From NCBI GenBank assembly GCA_031216445.1, contig CM062198.1, forward strand, positions 1,984,001 through 2,048,000: a stretch of DNA of 64,000 nt. Direction: 5' to 3'. Each line of letters starts with the position of its first letter. Position 1 is the first letter of the stretch. The notes below the pieces were generated by a model that was given only the letters and a program-made list of their open reading frames with translations, was not told the origin of the DNA and searched no databases. This document shows positions 42,865 through 53,354 of this stretch, one piece after another. The position numbers and the translations under genes were made by a program. This DNA is from Lateolabrax maculatus. Taxonomy: Eukaryota; Chordata; Actinopteri; Acropomatiformes; Lateolabracidae.

Positions 42865-44203
42865 TTAGGACCCAGAACAATAACTTCAATTTGGCAGAGT
42901 TGGAGTTTCACAGCAGAAAATTGCAGGTCATCCAGTTTTTTTATGCCCTTAATACATGCCTGAAGCTTGGCTAACTTATCGGTTTCATCTGGCTTTATTG
43001 ATAAGTATAATTGAGTATCATCTGCATAGCAGTGAACGTTTATGGAGTGTTTCCTAATAATATTGCCTAAAGGAAGCATATACAAGGTGAATAAAATCCT
43101 CAAATAAACTATTGCTGTTTAGAAAGTCACATAACTGATTGACGACAGCTTTGTCAAGGATATTGGAGAGAAAGGGAAGTTTAGATATAGGTGTATAATT
43201 GGCTAAAACCCCTGGATCAAGCGTAGGCTTTTTAAGAAGAGGTTTAATTACAGCTACTTTGAAGAACTGTGGTACATAGCCTGTTAATAAAGACAGATTG
43301 ATCATGTCTAGTAAAGAAGTGCTAACTAAGGGTAGAACTTCTTTAAGCAGCCTAGTTGGGTTGTGGTCCAAGAAGCAGGTTGTTGGTTTAGACGAAGAAA
43401 TCATTGAAGTTGAAGTGGTGAAGGTCAATTGGAGAAAAACAGTCTGAATATATATCTGGTTCTATAGCTGCTTCTGAGGTTCCTGTACTTGAAGATATTT
43501 CTGAACTGGCTGAGAGCACAAGATGATGATTCTTTTCTATTTTCTATTTTCTATCTAATTTTATCATCAAAGAAGCTCATGAAGTTATTACTACTGAGTG
43601 CTCTGGGAATACATGGCTCAACAGAGCTCTGACTCTGTGTCAGCCTGGCTACAGTGCTGAAAAGAAATCTGGAATTGTTCTTATGTTCTTCTATTAGTGA
43701 GGAGTAGTAGGCTCCTCTGGCATCACGGAGGGCCTTCCTGTGTATTCTAAGACTATCTTGCCAAACTAAATGAGATTCCTCCATTTCCTTTCTAATTTTC
43801 GCGATGTTATACCATGGAGCTAACCTCTTTTGTTTCTTTGTTTCTTTTGTATCTTCTTTTTCATAGGGGCAATAGAATTGAGAGTCGTTCGCAGCTAGCC
43901 TGCAGCACTATCAACCAGATGATAAATTTGGGAGGGACTAAAGTTAGCATAGGAGTCCTCCGTTATATTGAGATATGGCATTGAATTAAATGCCGATGGA
44001 ATCGCTTCTTTAAATTTAGCTACAGCACTATCAGACAGGCATCTACTAAAGGAATGTTTACATAATGGCCTGTAGTCAAGTAATATAAATTCAAAAGTTA
44101 TTAAATAATGGACTGATAAGACAGGATTTTGTGGGAAGACTATTAAATGTTCAATTTCGATTCCATATGACAGAACAAGATCAAGGGTGTGGTTAAAGAA
44201 GAC
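42865..44203 (-). mobile_element. LINE-A fragment in inverse orientation
   Basis: It abuts the 3' tail of the preceding copy. The minus strand reads, from 44203 down, endonuclease C-terminal pieces (LDLVLSYGIEIEHLIVFPQN), the linker frame 43551-43784 (LVWQDSLRIHRKALRDA, RFLFSTVARLTQSQSS), and the RT fingers frame 43054-43428 (NPTRLLKEVLPLVSTSLLD, ANYTPISKLPFLSNILDKAV). A deletion at about 43100 joins these to LFTLYMLPLGNIIRKHS, HCYADDTQLYLSIKPDET and VLGPK at 42870. The 3' third is absent. Together with 39890-42864 it forms an inverted pair of related sequences. Confidence 0.85.
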
Positions 44204-45159
44204 ATGTTTCCTTTCCTCTCTGTCCTGGTCTTGTGACTCTGAGGAATAGTTTTTGTCCCGTTACAATAGTGCAGTATCCTCGATCCCCAAAGCCGCTCAG
44301 GAAACAAATGCGCCAGCGTTCTCTAACACTGGTGGCAGCAGAGGCTGTTGTTGCTGCTCAGCAAAAATTACATAGTGTTGCTTTAACCCTTAGTTAACTT
44401 ATGTTAGATTTACCACCTAGCTATACAGGCCCTATAGGCCATTTACTTGGCCCAGTGTTTTCCAGTGGTAAAAGGTGAAAAAAGGGGAAATACCTTCTGA
44501 GACTACCTAAATGGGAAGTAGCTTGAAGCAAACCACATGTCTGGAATATATATTTTGATGTTAGACAGTTTGAGTAACTTCCCATGCTCCTTTTTATTTC
44601 TTTATTTCTGAATTTTCATTGCAGCACTTACTGATGAGAGTGTTTTATTAAAGCTCTGTGTCATTAATGCGAGCTTTGATAGCATTTTGGCCCAAACAAA
44701 TGGGCATTTTGGCCCAAATAAATGAGTGTTGAAACATAATGAATGCAAAGGCTTTCATGCAGGTTATGAGGGCTCCATAAATGCTTTGATGAGTGTGAAA
44801 ATCAACACGGGAGACAAAAGGGAGCTGTTTGTTCCCCGACAGCCAGTGTTGTTTTTTCACAATCCACTTTACTGGAGTAGTCATTTTAACCCCAAACCAC
44901 AATGTTTCTGACGTACTTTAACTCTTGTGTGGTGTTCAGGTCTGTGGGATCAGTTTTCAATTTTGACTGAAAGAAAAATTAGATAATTAAGTAGTTTTTC
45001 GACCTGAAACTCATTGGCCTTCACTCATTTTGTGTGAAGAACATATTTTCCAAAGTTTCAACATCTGACCCATGTGCAGTCTTCTTTTGAATGAAAAAAA
45101 TGAATCTTTGCTCAGAGGGCTGATTTGATTTGTGTATCTGGTCTTTTTGTGTCATTGGA
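44204..45159. other. No gene; possible repeat pieces
   Basis: No supported coding. AAAAATTACATAGTGTTGCTT near 44366 resembles the end of a common fish MITE, but boundaries are not clear. Frames of 61-84 codons at 44648-44911 are shadows of one another. Confidence 0.35.
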
Positions 45160-45415
45160 TGAGCAGCACATCACACTCCAGACTTTTAAGGGAAGCGATC
45201 AAGACTCACATGCCGACATATTTTGATGCAAAATTGGATCTCATTCAAAGTAGTCTGGGCAGCATTCATAATTTCTGAACTACTTTGGGAGATCAAGCTC
45301 ATTTGTTAAAGCACCGTGTTGGGGCTAATGTGGACAACATGCAGGAGTTTGTCACTCTGGTTCAACATCTGGAGAAAAACAATTCCCCCAGATGGACAAA
45401 GATATGACTTGGACA
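45160..45415 (+). pseudogene. L1-type ORF1 coiled-coil scrap
   Basis: The plus strand reads LDLIQSSLGSIHNF, then LKHRVGANVDNMQEFVTLVQ and HLEKNNS. This resembles the coiled-coil part of ORF1 proteins of fish L1-like elements, where a Glu-His-Arg-Val-Ser-x-x-Glu-Asp-Asn pattern precedes a long helix. Only about 80 codons are visible, with stops. Confidence 0.5.
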
Positions 45416-45468
45416 ACCGAAGGCTCTAACCTTCGTTGGAGTTCAAGAGTCTGCTGAAGTCAATGAAA

Positions 45469-45521
45469 CCTTTAACCTACAAGACGGAAGTTTAACATAC
45501 AAGAAGGAAAATTCCCTCACA
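45469..45521 (-). mobile_element. ERV-1 LTR end fragment
   Basis: CTTTAACCTACAAGACGGAAG then AACATACAAGAAGGAAAATT and CCCTCACA match the right end of the LTR at 52613-53172. Only about 53 bases remain. Confidence 0.8.
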
Positions 45522-45639
45522 GCCCCTAGCGTTTCATTTTAAATGCTGCTTGTAAAGTATGTATTTCTCTTTTTTTGAGCGATGATTTCTTCTTATTATT
45601 CTTATGAAAGCATATTGAGCCTTGAGTTTAATAGATGGT

Positions 45640-46330
45640 CTTTAGTTACACAGTTCAGTATCTTCCAGAAGTGCTCTGGGATATGGTATCAAAACCATTT
45701 TTAATACGACAGATAAACATTCTATTAATCAAATAAAAGTTGCCAATACAATACTTCATGACTCTTTGTCTACTGCCCAAACATTCAATCAGCATTTCTC
45801 CTTCATTTGTTCTACCTTATCACCTGATTCTTACCTAACTACTGGCTTTTGTAGTAATATTTCACTTTGCTGCACTTCATTTTCTTTTAGAAAACAATTC
45901 AACAACAGTTAAAAATGGCATTAATGAATTAAATGTGAACAGTGGTGCTGGACTTGATGGAATAGAAAACAGGTTTATTAAACTAGCTTCCCATATTTTT
46001 ATGTATCAATCTGCTGATTTATTCAACCTTTTTTTGTCTACATGTGAGTTACCAGCTCTCTGGAAATGTGCTCCACTCAGTGAAGGAGGTGCTGCACACA
46101 TAACAATTTTAGAGCTATATCTATTATATGTTCTATTGCTAAAGCCTTTGCACTTTCACATGATCTCAGAATCAGCAATATCTGATCACCATCTCAATCT
46201 GGCTTCAGGTCTATCCACCCCAACTACTGCCTGACTTAAATTCACCAATGATGTGTTGTCTGCTGCAGATAATGGTGAACTCACAGGTGCAGTCGATAAA
46301 CTTTAGATAAACTCCAAACTATCGGCCTGT
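45640..46330 (+). mobile_element. Decayed LINE reverse-transcriptase region
   Basis: The frame 45935-46234 contains SGAGLDGIENRFIKLASHIF, ADLFNLFLSTCELPALWKCA and, after a small deletion, an ISI-like remnant. These are the pre-RT and fingers motifs of a CR1/L2- or I-type LINE. An upstream QHFSSIC-like reading occurs at about 45790. Palm motifs are only weakly visible near 46230-46300 (LNSPMMC-like). It belongs to a family different from LINE-A and LINE-B. Confidence 0.65.
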
Positions 46331-47276
46331 CCGAAAATGCAGTTCGGGGGTTCAGTTCATACCTTCTGTGACGACTTGTATGGACTTCCTGTTTTATTTC
46401 GTAATGACCTGCCCTCTTGCTTTCCAGTGTGCTTTACTTCCTGCCATTGTTGTCAAACTGAAATGCATGATTGATGATCTATTACTGATCCATCACTCTC
46501 ATATCTTATCTTTTAATAGTGAACTACTCAGGTTTTAATCTTGATGTCTCTCATTATTATACAAATATGCCACACTAAAGACAGCATTAGCCACATTCAG
46601 TTCTCCTCAGTATCTCTGTGAGGTGTGTCCCACTTTATGTGTCAGTGTTTAGGCTATCAGGAGCATTCAACTGGCCCAGATAGTGACAAGTATAACCTAA
46701 AATGTCTCTTATTTAAAGATACAGAAGTTGCCCTTATTTGGATCAAAGATGAAGATGATCACTAGAAACTGCAATATTTTCTGGTTGGTGCTTGATTGTA
46801 TTTCAGAAAGCCTAAAAGGGCTGATGGCAGGATTTAGACAGGAATCTCTGCAACGGTCGGCAACCTCTTTTATGATGAGTGTCAAGTGAGCCAGTGGGGT
46901 TCTTTGTAATGTAATTTATTTTATTTATGCGCTAATAGTAGTTAGTTATACTATTGGAAATTTGACTTTTATGATAATCATAGAGTTGTAGACCTATTAT
47001 TTGCACAGGACCCCCTCTATGTTAGTCATTAACACATACAAAACCACTTTGTGATGTAGGCTACTAATCAGTAAACTGTAAACTGGGTTTACCAATTAGT
47101 GCAATCCCTGCCTCTGCCTTCCTCTGCTCAGTCACGCTGTCTGCTCTATATGTGGATACTTTAAGCTGCCCACTTGCATCAGTGATGAAATATTCTCAGT
47201 TGTTTCATCAGTATCCCAAGTGAAACACAACATGGCAACATAAAAAACACAGAACCATTAACAGTCAGAACAATAC
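46331..47276. other. No gene supported
   Basis: Non-coding. No clear repeat boundaries. It may flank the MINAR1 3' end. Confidence 0.35.
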
Positions 47277-49936
47277 GTTTTTATTATAGTAATATTCCAG
47301 TTAACACCTGTTCCCACAATGTCTCCCGAACCGGAAACTATTTACAGACTCCTACAGTGTGCTGCAGCTCAGATTCCCTGTACTGAAGGCAGATACAGAG
47401 ATACACCAACAGCTGGGTTCAGCATCTCTCTTCATTCAGACAGTAGAGCGATACGGTTTAGATGGTGAATCTAAACATTCTACTCATCGACTAAAAAGTA
47501 TAGCAACATTCGCAGGTCAGGCAGGCAGTCAGTCAGTTAGATCTGTTCAGAGCGATCCCATTTCATTTCACAGCCTTTTCCCATTAGCCACCATATCCCG
47601 TTCCCTAGCACATTAATCCTCTCTTTGAGAACTATACTGGGGCGTAATTGCACTATTGAAGTCTTGCTGTGCCGTCGCCATCCGGCTCCAGGCATCAAAA
47701 TGAAGGGCAGAAGCAGTGCACCAGTGAATCAGTTATTAAACAGGGCTGCTTTTCACCTGATCACTACTTGTTTTAAATTAGTTCTTAAGACTATAAGCAA
47801 TAGAATAGAAAAATAAGAGAACTATGTGACCTATTCTGTCCCTGCTCAGGAGTTTACAAGCCAAAAATTAACCATTTGTTTTGGTTTTTGTTTGTCCATT
47901 GCCAATGTTTTTAAAATTCTACAATATCCGCACATGGCAACTACAATACAGTTAGGGGTTATGAAAGATTGTGGCTATGGCACGCTACTTCCTGCATTGG
48001 CACTGAAAGCTGACATTAGACATGAGTTGTGAGGTGCAGTATTGTCGAATGTGGGTGTAATCGAAATCAAATCAAAATACATCATCTACTGTGTAGAAAA
48101 ACTGAACAAATGCATAAAAACAGTTTTCATACTACAGAATTATTGCCAAATTGGGTCATCAAGTCTCCTAATGCTCTGTTTATGAAAATGTAGTGATCTG
48201 GTTGATTATATAATGATTATGAATAATGTATAAAACACAAAACTTAGAAATAATAAAGAAATAATCAAAACATGTTTGCAAAGAGAGACAGTAAGTATTA
48301 TCTTAAAGGAATGTGTATGTTTAGGACAAATTCAAAAATGAAATGCATTTCAGTAAAATTTGTGAATCCATGGAGCATCATTAGGATGAAAAAGTGCAAA
48401 TTAAAAAATGCAAACAAATATAAAATCATGGTTTCATACCTCATCAATCTACTATACCAGTATATGTGTATATTTCTTCAGCCTAAACCTTTTCATTCAT
48501 CGCTAACGTTTCTTTTTAGCTATTTTTGTTATCATGAAGATTGAAGGATTATACTTAAATGTGTATTTAAAACTGTGTCAATCTCATTTACATACAAGAG
48601 GAACAACATATAGACCATTTCTCAGCGTAACGGAGTCCAATACAACACACCACTCACTACAAAATGACCACAGAGTTGAATAAACTCCTCTCTGATGAAC
48701 ATTTTAATATTCATAAAGGGATAATCTATTGCAGGGCTGTTCCGTTGACTTGCAGTACAGTATAGAGATGTACCAAATGAATAGGCTGATTTTAACTGGG
48801 CTGTATGGAGGATAAATTATTTGTGTTTCACTCATATGGAGGTTTAAGGATAAGGCTGGAGACATGCTGCATCTTTCTAATTATCAACAAATCCTATCAT
48901 GCCTTATCATGGTAATGGGTGGGATACATTCTGGGTTACATAAGTGTTTGTACTTAAGGCATTTAAGGAGACTGCTGTAGTGAATGGATGACAAACCTGC
49001 TCTGAGGGGGATGTTCTTTTGAGTTTGTACTACTGTGGGAAGCTGGCCCAATCAATAGTGCTGAGCCCATACAATCCTCCCAGGTGAGCCTCACTAGTCT
49101 ACAGTGGTGCAGAACTCCAATCACTGAGCAAACACATGCAAAAAAAAGAACAAATCCACTGTTTCAGGAATAGGAGCAGACATGTGCTGTTGGCTGGTTA
49201 TGATTCAGAAAAAGGAGCAGAGGCCAGCAACATTCTAGTTACTTCCCAAGTCATTCCTTTCCGAATGAGTAGGCTAAGGTTTTCAATACATTCAGTTTGG
49301 CTGTGTAGTCATACTGTGGCTGCAATCTATGTACAAGTAAACCTCTATTTCAGCTAACGTACTTCAATAGATTTCTATTTAGAAAAATGTGTTGCACAAA
49401 TTTCCTTTTTTAAAATGCTTGCTGTCATTGAAGAAAGATAATAAAATAAAGAAATTCTCACATTCAACCAGCTAATTCATCAAAAATAACTTTGATCAAA
49501 ATACACTGTACAGTAATTATACGAAAAATAAAAATATCATAGGTTGGCTACAATAACAAATCCAATTTAGTTCAGTGATCATCTGCTGCAGTTGTTTAAG
49601 ACCAATTAAATCAATGAGCTTCCAACTGCCCAGCACAGTTTATAACACTACAATGAAGTACAACTGTTAAACCAATAGATATACAGTATATATTATGCAC
49701 TTGCTGATTTCATTTATATTGTACAATAGCTGTCCTAATCATTGTATATAGGCAAGAAAGACCACCAGAAGTAAATACTGCATTAAAAACAAAAAACCTC
49801 CAACTGACATAGTCAAGTCCCAACACGTTCAAGTTTGTCAGTAACTCTGCTGCACACTTACCCAGTCCACAAAGAGAAAAAGGTCAGAAGTAACAGTGTA
49901 TCATCCATTAGGAAGGACCACTCCATCCTGCTACTC
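47277..49936 (-). other. Probable 3' UTR and flank of MINAR1
   Basis: About 2.7 kb downstream of the MINAR1 stop codon holds no recognisable mobile element, unlike nearly everything around it, and no credible coding on either strand. A polyadenylation-type TTTATT (AATAAA on the minus strand) lies at 47280-47285 and could end a long 3' UTR. Other candidate sites are possible. The assignment is inferred from position and repeat depletion only. Confidence 0.35.
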
Positions 49937-50134
49937 TCATGTTTTCATGGTGCAAATTGGAACAACGATGACCAGGATCACAGTACAGGTAGCAGCTGCG
50001 ATCAGCGCTCCGATCTTACACACCTTAGCCCTCCTGAATTCTGCCTCTTTCCTCTTGAGCAGGGAGTCATAGCCTGGTGTGTAGATGTCCTCCATCCAGA
50101 ACTCCAGGTTGTTGGGGTTTAGGGACTCCTGGGT
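49937..50134 (-). CDS. minar1: MINAR1 last coding exon (C-terminal membrane segment)
   Basis: The exon encodes 65 residues and a stop. It begins with TQESLNPNNLEFWMEDIYTP, continues GYDSLLKRKEAEFRRAKVCK, and ends in a hydrophobic segment (IGALIAAATCTVILVIVVPI) and CTMKT. This matches my recollection of the nearly invariant C-terminus of vertebrate MINAR1 (KIAA1024, UBTOR), a membrane-associated, largely disordered protein reported to bind NOTCH2 and to affect mTOR signalling. The single helix would anchor the C-terminus. The splice acceptor TTTGTTTCATCAG precedes base 50134 on the minus strand. The reading phase (0) fits the donor of the exon at 61574-61837. The open frame extending to 50215 beyond the acceptor is intronic. 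Confidence 0.88.
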   Translation of the reverse strand, partial: TQESLNPNNLEFWMEDIYTPGYDSLLKRKEAEFRRAKVCKIGALIAAATCTVILVIVVPICTMKT

Positions 50135-50257
50135 CTGATGAAACAAACAGAGCCAATAAGTAAAAGTGTGCACGGGTCTGAGGAAAGAAGCACATTTGGC
50201 TTTGAAGAAATACATGCACTCCCTGATTTGTGTCAGTGTTCAGGAACTTGAGACCCA

Positions 50258-50520
50258 CATCCATTTTCTATAGTGCTTATCTCTAGAGGGTTGCAGGGCA
50301 GCTGAAACCTATCCCAGCTGACACTGGGCGAGAGGCAGGGTCAACCCTGGAACGGGAGCCAGTCAATCACAGGGCTAACAACCATTCACGCTCACATTCA
50401 CACCTATGGGCAATTTAGAGTCAGCAGTTAACTAAACTGCATGTCTTTAGACTGTGTGAGGGAGCCAGTACACCGGACAGAACACACACAAGCACAGGGA
50501 GAACATACAAACTCCACACA
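50258..50520 (-). repeat. Dispersed repeat of the (GGAT)n-tail family
   Basis: The plus strand reads CATCCATTTTCTATAGTGCT, CTATCCCAGCTGACACTGGG and GCATGTCTTTAGACTGTG, ending near GAGAACATACAAACTCCACA. It is the minus-strand, longer counterpart of 21211-21359. Confidence 0.75.
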
Positions 50521-52612
50521 GTGGAGTGACTGTGTGAGGCAGACCCTGGTTCCTCAAAACACAGACAAGGTTTAACTTTGGAACCACGTGTGCATGTCTC
50601 CTTTGCATCCTGTCACTATTCTATTCAAGTGTCAGAGTTGAACCACAGTGAATACAAAGGACACTACAAGGTACTATTACCAAAATTATTCCAATTACCA
50701 TATTCTACAGAAATCTCAATAACAGACAAAAACCTCAGGTTGCTGCACTGAATTACCCCAAAAACAAACAACAAATGACAGATTTGAAAGAAGAGTCAAT
50801 TATGTAATTTCTAAACACCAAACACAGAGCAGATGGTGAGCTCTGGCTGTGTGCTAATGAGAGGAGCCAGCAGAAGGATGAGAGCAGTCAATGTGACTGG
50901 CCATGACTGACCCCTTATATAACCAAGGTTAACATATGATACTACTAATCTCACCCTGTCTTCATGTGTGCCTCAGCGCACCACCAACCATGCCCCCTGT
51001 GCACTCTGCATAGTAAACTGTATTCCACTTTGCACTCTGCATCTTGACTAACAACTTTTGACTGTGCACACTGCCACTAGGGATCTCCTTTTGTTGTGTT
51101 AATAGTTTCTTGCCTTAATTAGACGGGGACCGTTGAGGATTGACAGGAAATGAGGAGAGAGATGAGGGACAACATGCAACCACCAACAAAGGTCCCAAAA
51201 AGGAACTGAGCCAAGCACATTGCCATTACATCTTCAGTATCTTAAACCCCTGGTCGCCATCAGGACGCGAGAGGGGGCTCTGTTTTCAAACAGAAAATAG
51301 AGGCTGACTGAGGTATATAGTTTCAGTCAGTTAAGCATACCACCTCCAAGTTAATAAAGTGTAACTCCTTTTTTTCATTCTTTAGGTGGAGAGTGGAGAA
51401 ACATTCTCTGGAGCCTGTATGTGATGAGAGCAAAGTTACTGCACAAGTCTATAACCAAAAAAAAACCTGGCTCTGCAACAGAGAGATTGATTTTGTTTTC
51501 CAATCTGCTCTGTAATGGCTTTGCTGAATACAGTGCAGGAGAGACATTCTTCATTGTGAGGCTCACAACTAACAGCATATTGATATTTTAACAAATTCTT
51601 CTATGAAAGAGAGTGCGGTAGACAGAAACCTGAAACATGTTCTACATTAATAAGAGATTATAAACTGGGAGATAGAACCATGTACTTTGCAAGACTGCAT
51701 GCTGCCATAGCCTTGTTTTTTCTCTTTATTTGTCAAAAGATAGATGATTCATCTCAAGTGATGAAGTTGATGTCTCTCAGGGTCTTGTTCATGAGTGAGG
51801 GTAAGATAGAGTGTGACAGACCCCTGATCGTTGAAGTGTTGTGTGGTATGGGCATTAAACCATAGAGAGTATGAAAATCGCAGCACAGAGTTGTCACTTG
51901 TAATAAAAAAACACATTTTACGTGCTGCTCTCAGTTAAAAGCTGCACTTGAACTTTATTTTGTTCAAGCTAGCGAGGCTATCTGAATCTGGTCCAAATAT
52001 CCCTGCCACTACACAAAGTATCATATATATATATGCACACCTACACACACACATATATATCTATATATCTCTATAGATATATATATACACATGAAACCTT
52101 CTGTAAAGCTTGTGCTGCTTGCAATAATTAAAACAAAAGATGGCAAAAGACAGGTACCTCTAGAAATGGGGTGTACGTAATGCACCTCAGCTGGCATTAC
52201 GTCTCTGCCATGATGGATTATCCAGCCACCCATTAGCTATGCCCACTTATCCTTTAGAAGGTATCAGGGGGCCACAACAAATCAGTTGTATTTCAAACTG
52301 TTGGAGCCAAGGTTAGTTTAGGAGACACCTACAGTGTATGATGGTTCACTTTTTGTGGGTCAGATTTCATACTAATTTTGGATGTCAATGTATCTGTTAC
52401 TGCCCCACTTTCTGATTGGCACTGACAGGGTGGGCATATTTTTACATCAAAATGTTGCCTGGAACAGCTTTAATTTGCCTACATTTGTTTGTAGATCTAT
52501 TTTCTCCATTCTGTCCTCGATTTTCATTCTTTGCCAGATTGTTGTTGACTTGTCACGTTTCTACCACACAGAGAGTCTTTACATGCTGGTTTTGCTTTAG
52601 GCCAGTGGACTG
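50521..52612. other. Intronic sequence without recognised genes
   Basis: No exon or domain is seen. An impure AT/AC repeat of about 70 bp lies at 52021-52090 (TATATATATATGCACACC and similar). Confidence 0.45.
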
Positions 52613-53172
52613 TGTGATGGAAATCTTAGAGCTGGTTCACTCTAACAAGAAGTTTCAGGAGACCGGGATGTCTTACACAGGAATATTTATTGAAGCTCGA
52701 TCGAGGAGAAAAGGGAAACACCACGTGTGAATCACAGCGTACTGCTACCCAAGTCTGAAGATGGTGTCCTGAAGCTCAGTATTTAACCCTCCCCAGAAGT
52801 GATAAGTTCCGCTATATCCAAATAGGGTTATTCCTAACTCAGTCTATCTGTGTGATGACTCTATTGGATATCGGATCCAGACAGGGAAAGACGTCAACCA
52901 TTGCTGTAGAAGCAACAGCATGGCCTCTCTACCGTATCTGTTATTCAGCGTCAACAACCAGGCTCCAGCCTGTTGTGTCTAACCCTGAATACAGAAGATA
53001 TCTAGCTGACCTTGGTCTACCAGATGCTAGAGCCAACTCGGCCTTGTCTGGCACACAGAATGAGACAGGAGAACAGAGACAGGCAGTTGACCTGTCCTGT
53101 GAAGCTCTTTCTTAAGTTACTGTTAACCTACAAGAGGGAAGTTTAACATACAAGAAGGAAAATTCCTTCACA
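52613..53172 (-). mobile_element. Complete solo LTR of ERV-1
   Basis: This 560-bp LTR starts TGTGATGGAAATC on the plus strand and ends ATTCCTTCACA, that is TG...CA on the minus strand. It is flanked by the perfect 5-bp duplication GACTG at 52608-52612 and 53173-53177. AATAAA lies in minus orientation near 52684-52691. With no internal sequence it is a solo LTR left by LTR-LTR recombination, and it serves as the reference for the fragments elsewhere in the window. Confidence 0.9.
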
Positions 53173-53354
53173 GACTGGATTTGGTTTCTGAGCTTTATTT
53201 ACACTCAATGGGATGAATGTGGTCCAATGTGTCCACAGAGGCAGCAGTTTGTCAGAACACAGCTGTGTCTCAGTGCTGGTTGATTTGAAGAAAAGTGTTG
53301 TTACTGGTGGTAACAGCAAGTACTTCTATGTATAAAAGAATGTCATGTACATCA

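Noticed and set aside
47359..48032. Three plus-strand frames of 63-85 codons downstream of MINAR1
   Set aside because: No domain or splice sites. They lie on the opposite strand in probable 3' UTR or flank of the host gene.
50067..50264. Extension of the MINAR1 last exon to 50215 or 50264
   Set aside because: The acceptor TTTGTTTCATCAG at 50135-50147 and phase agreement with the previous exon put the start at 50134. The extra codons run into a repeat at 50258.
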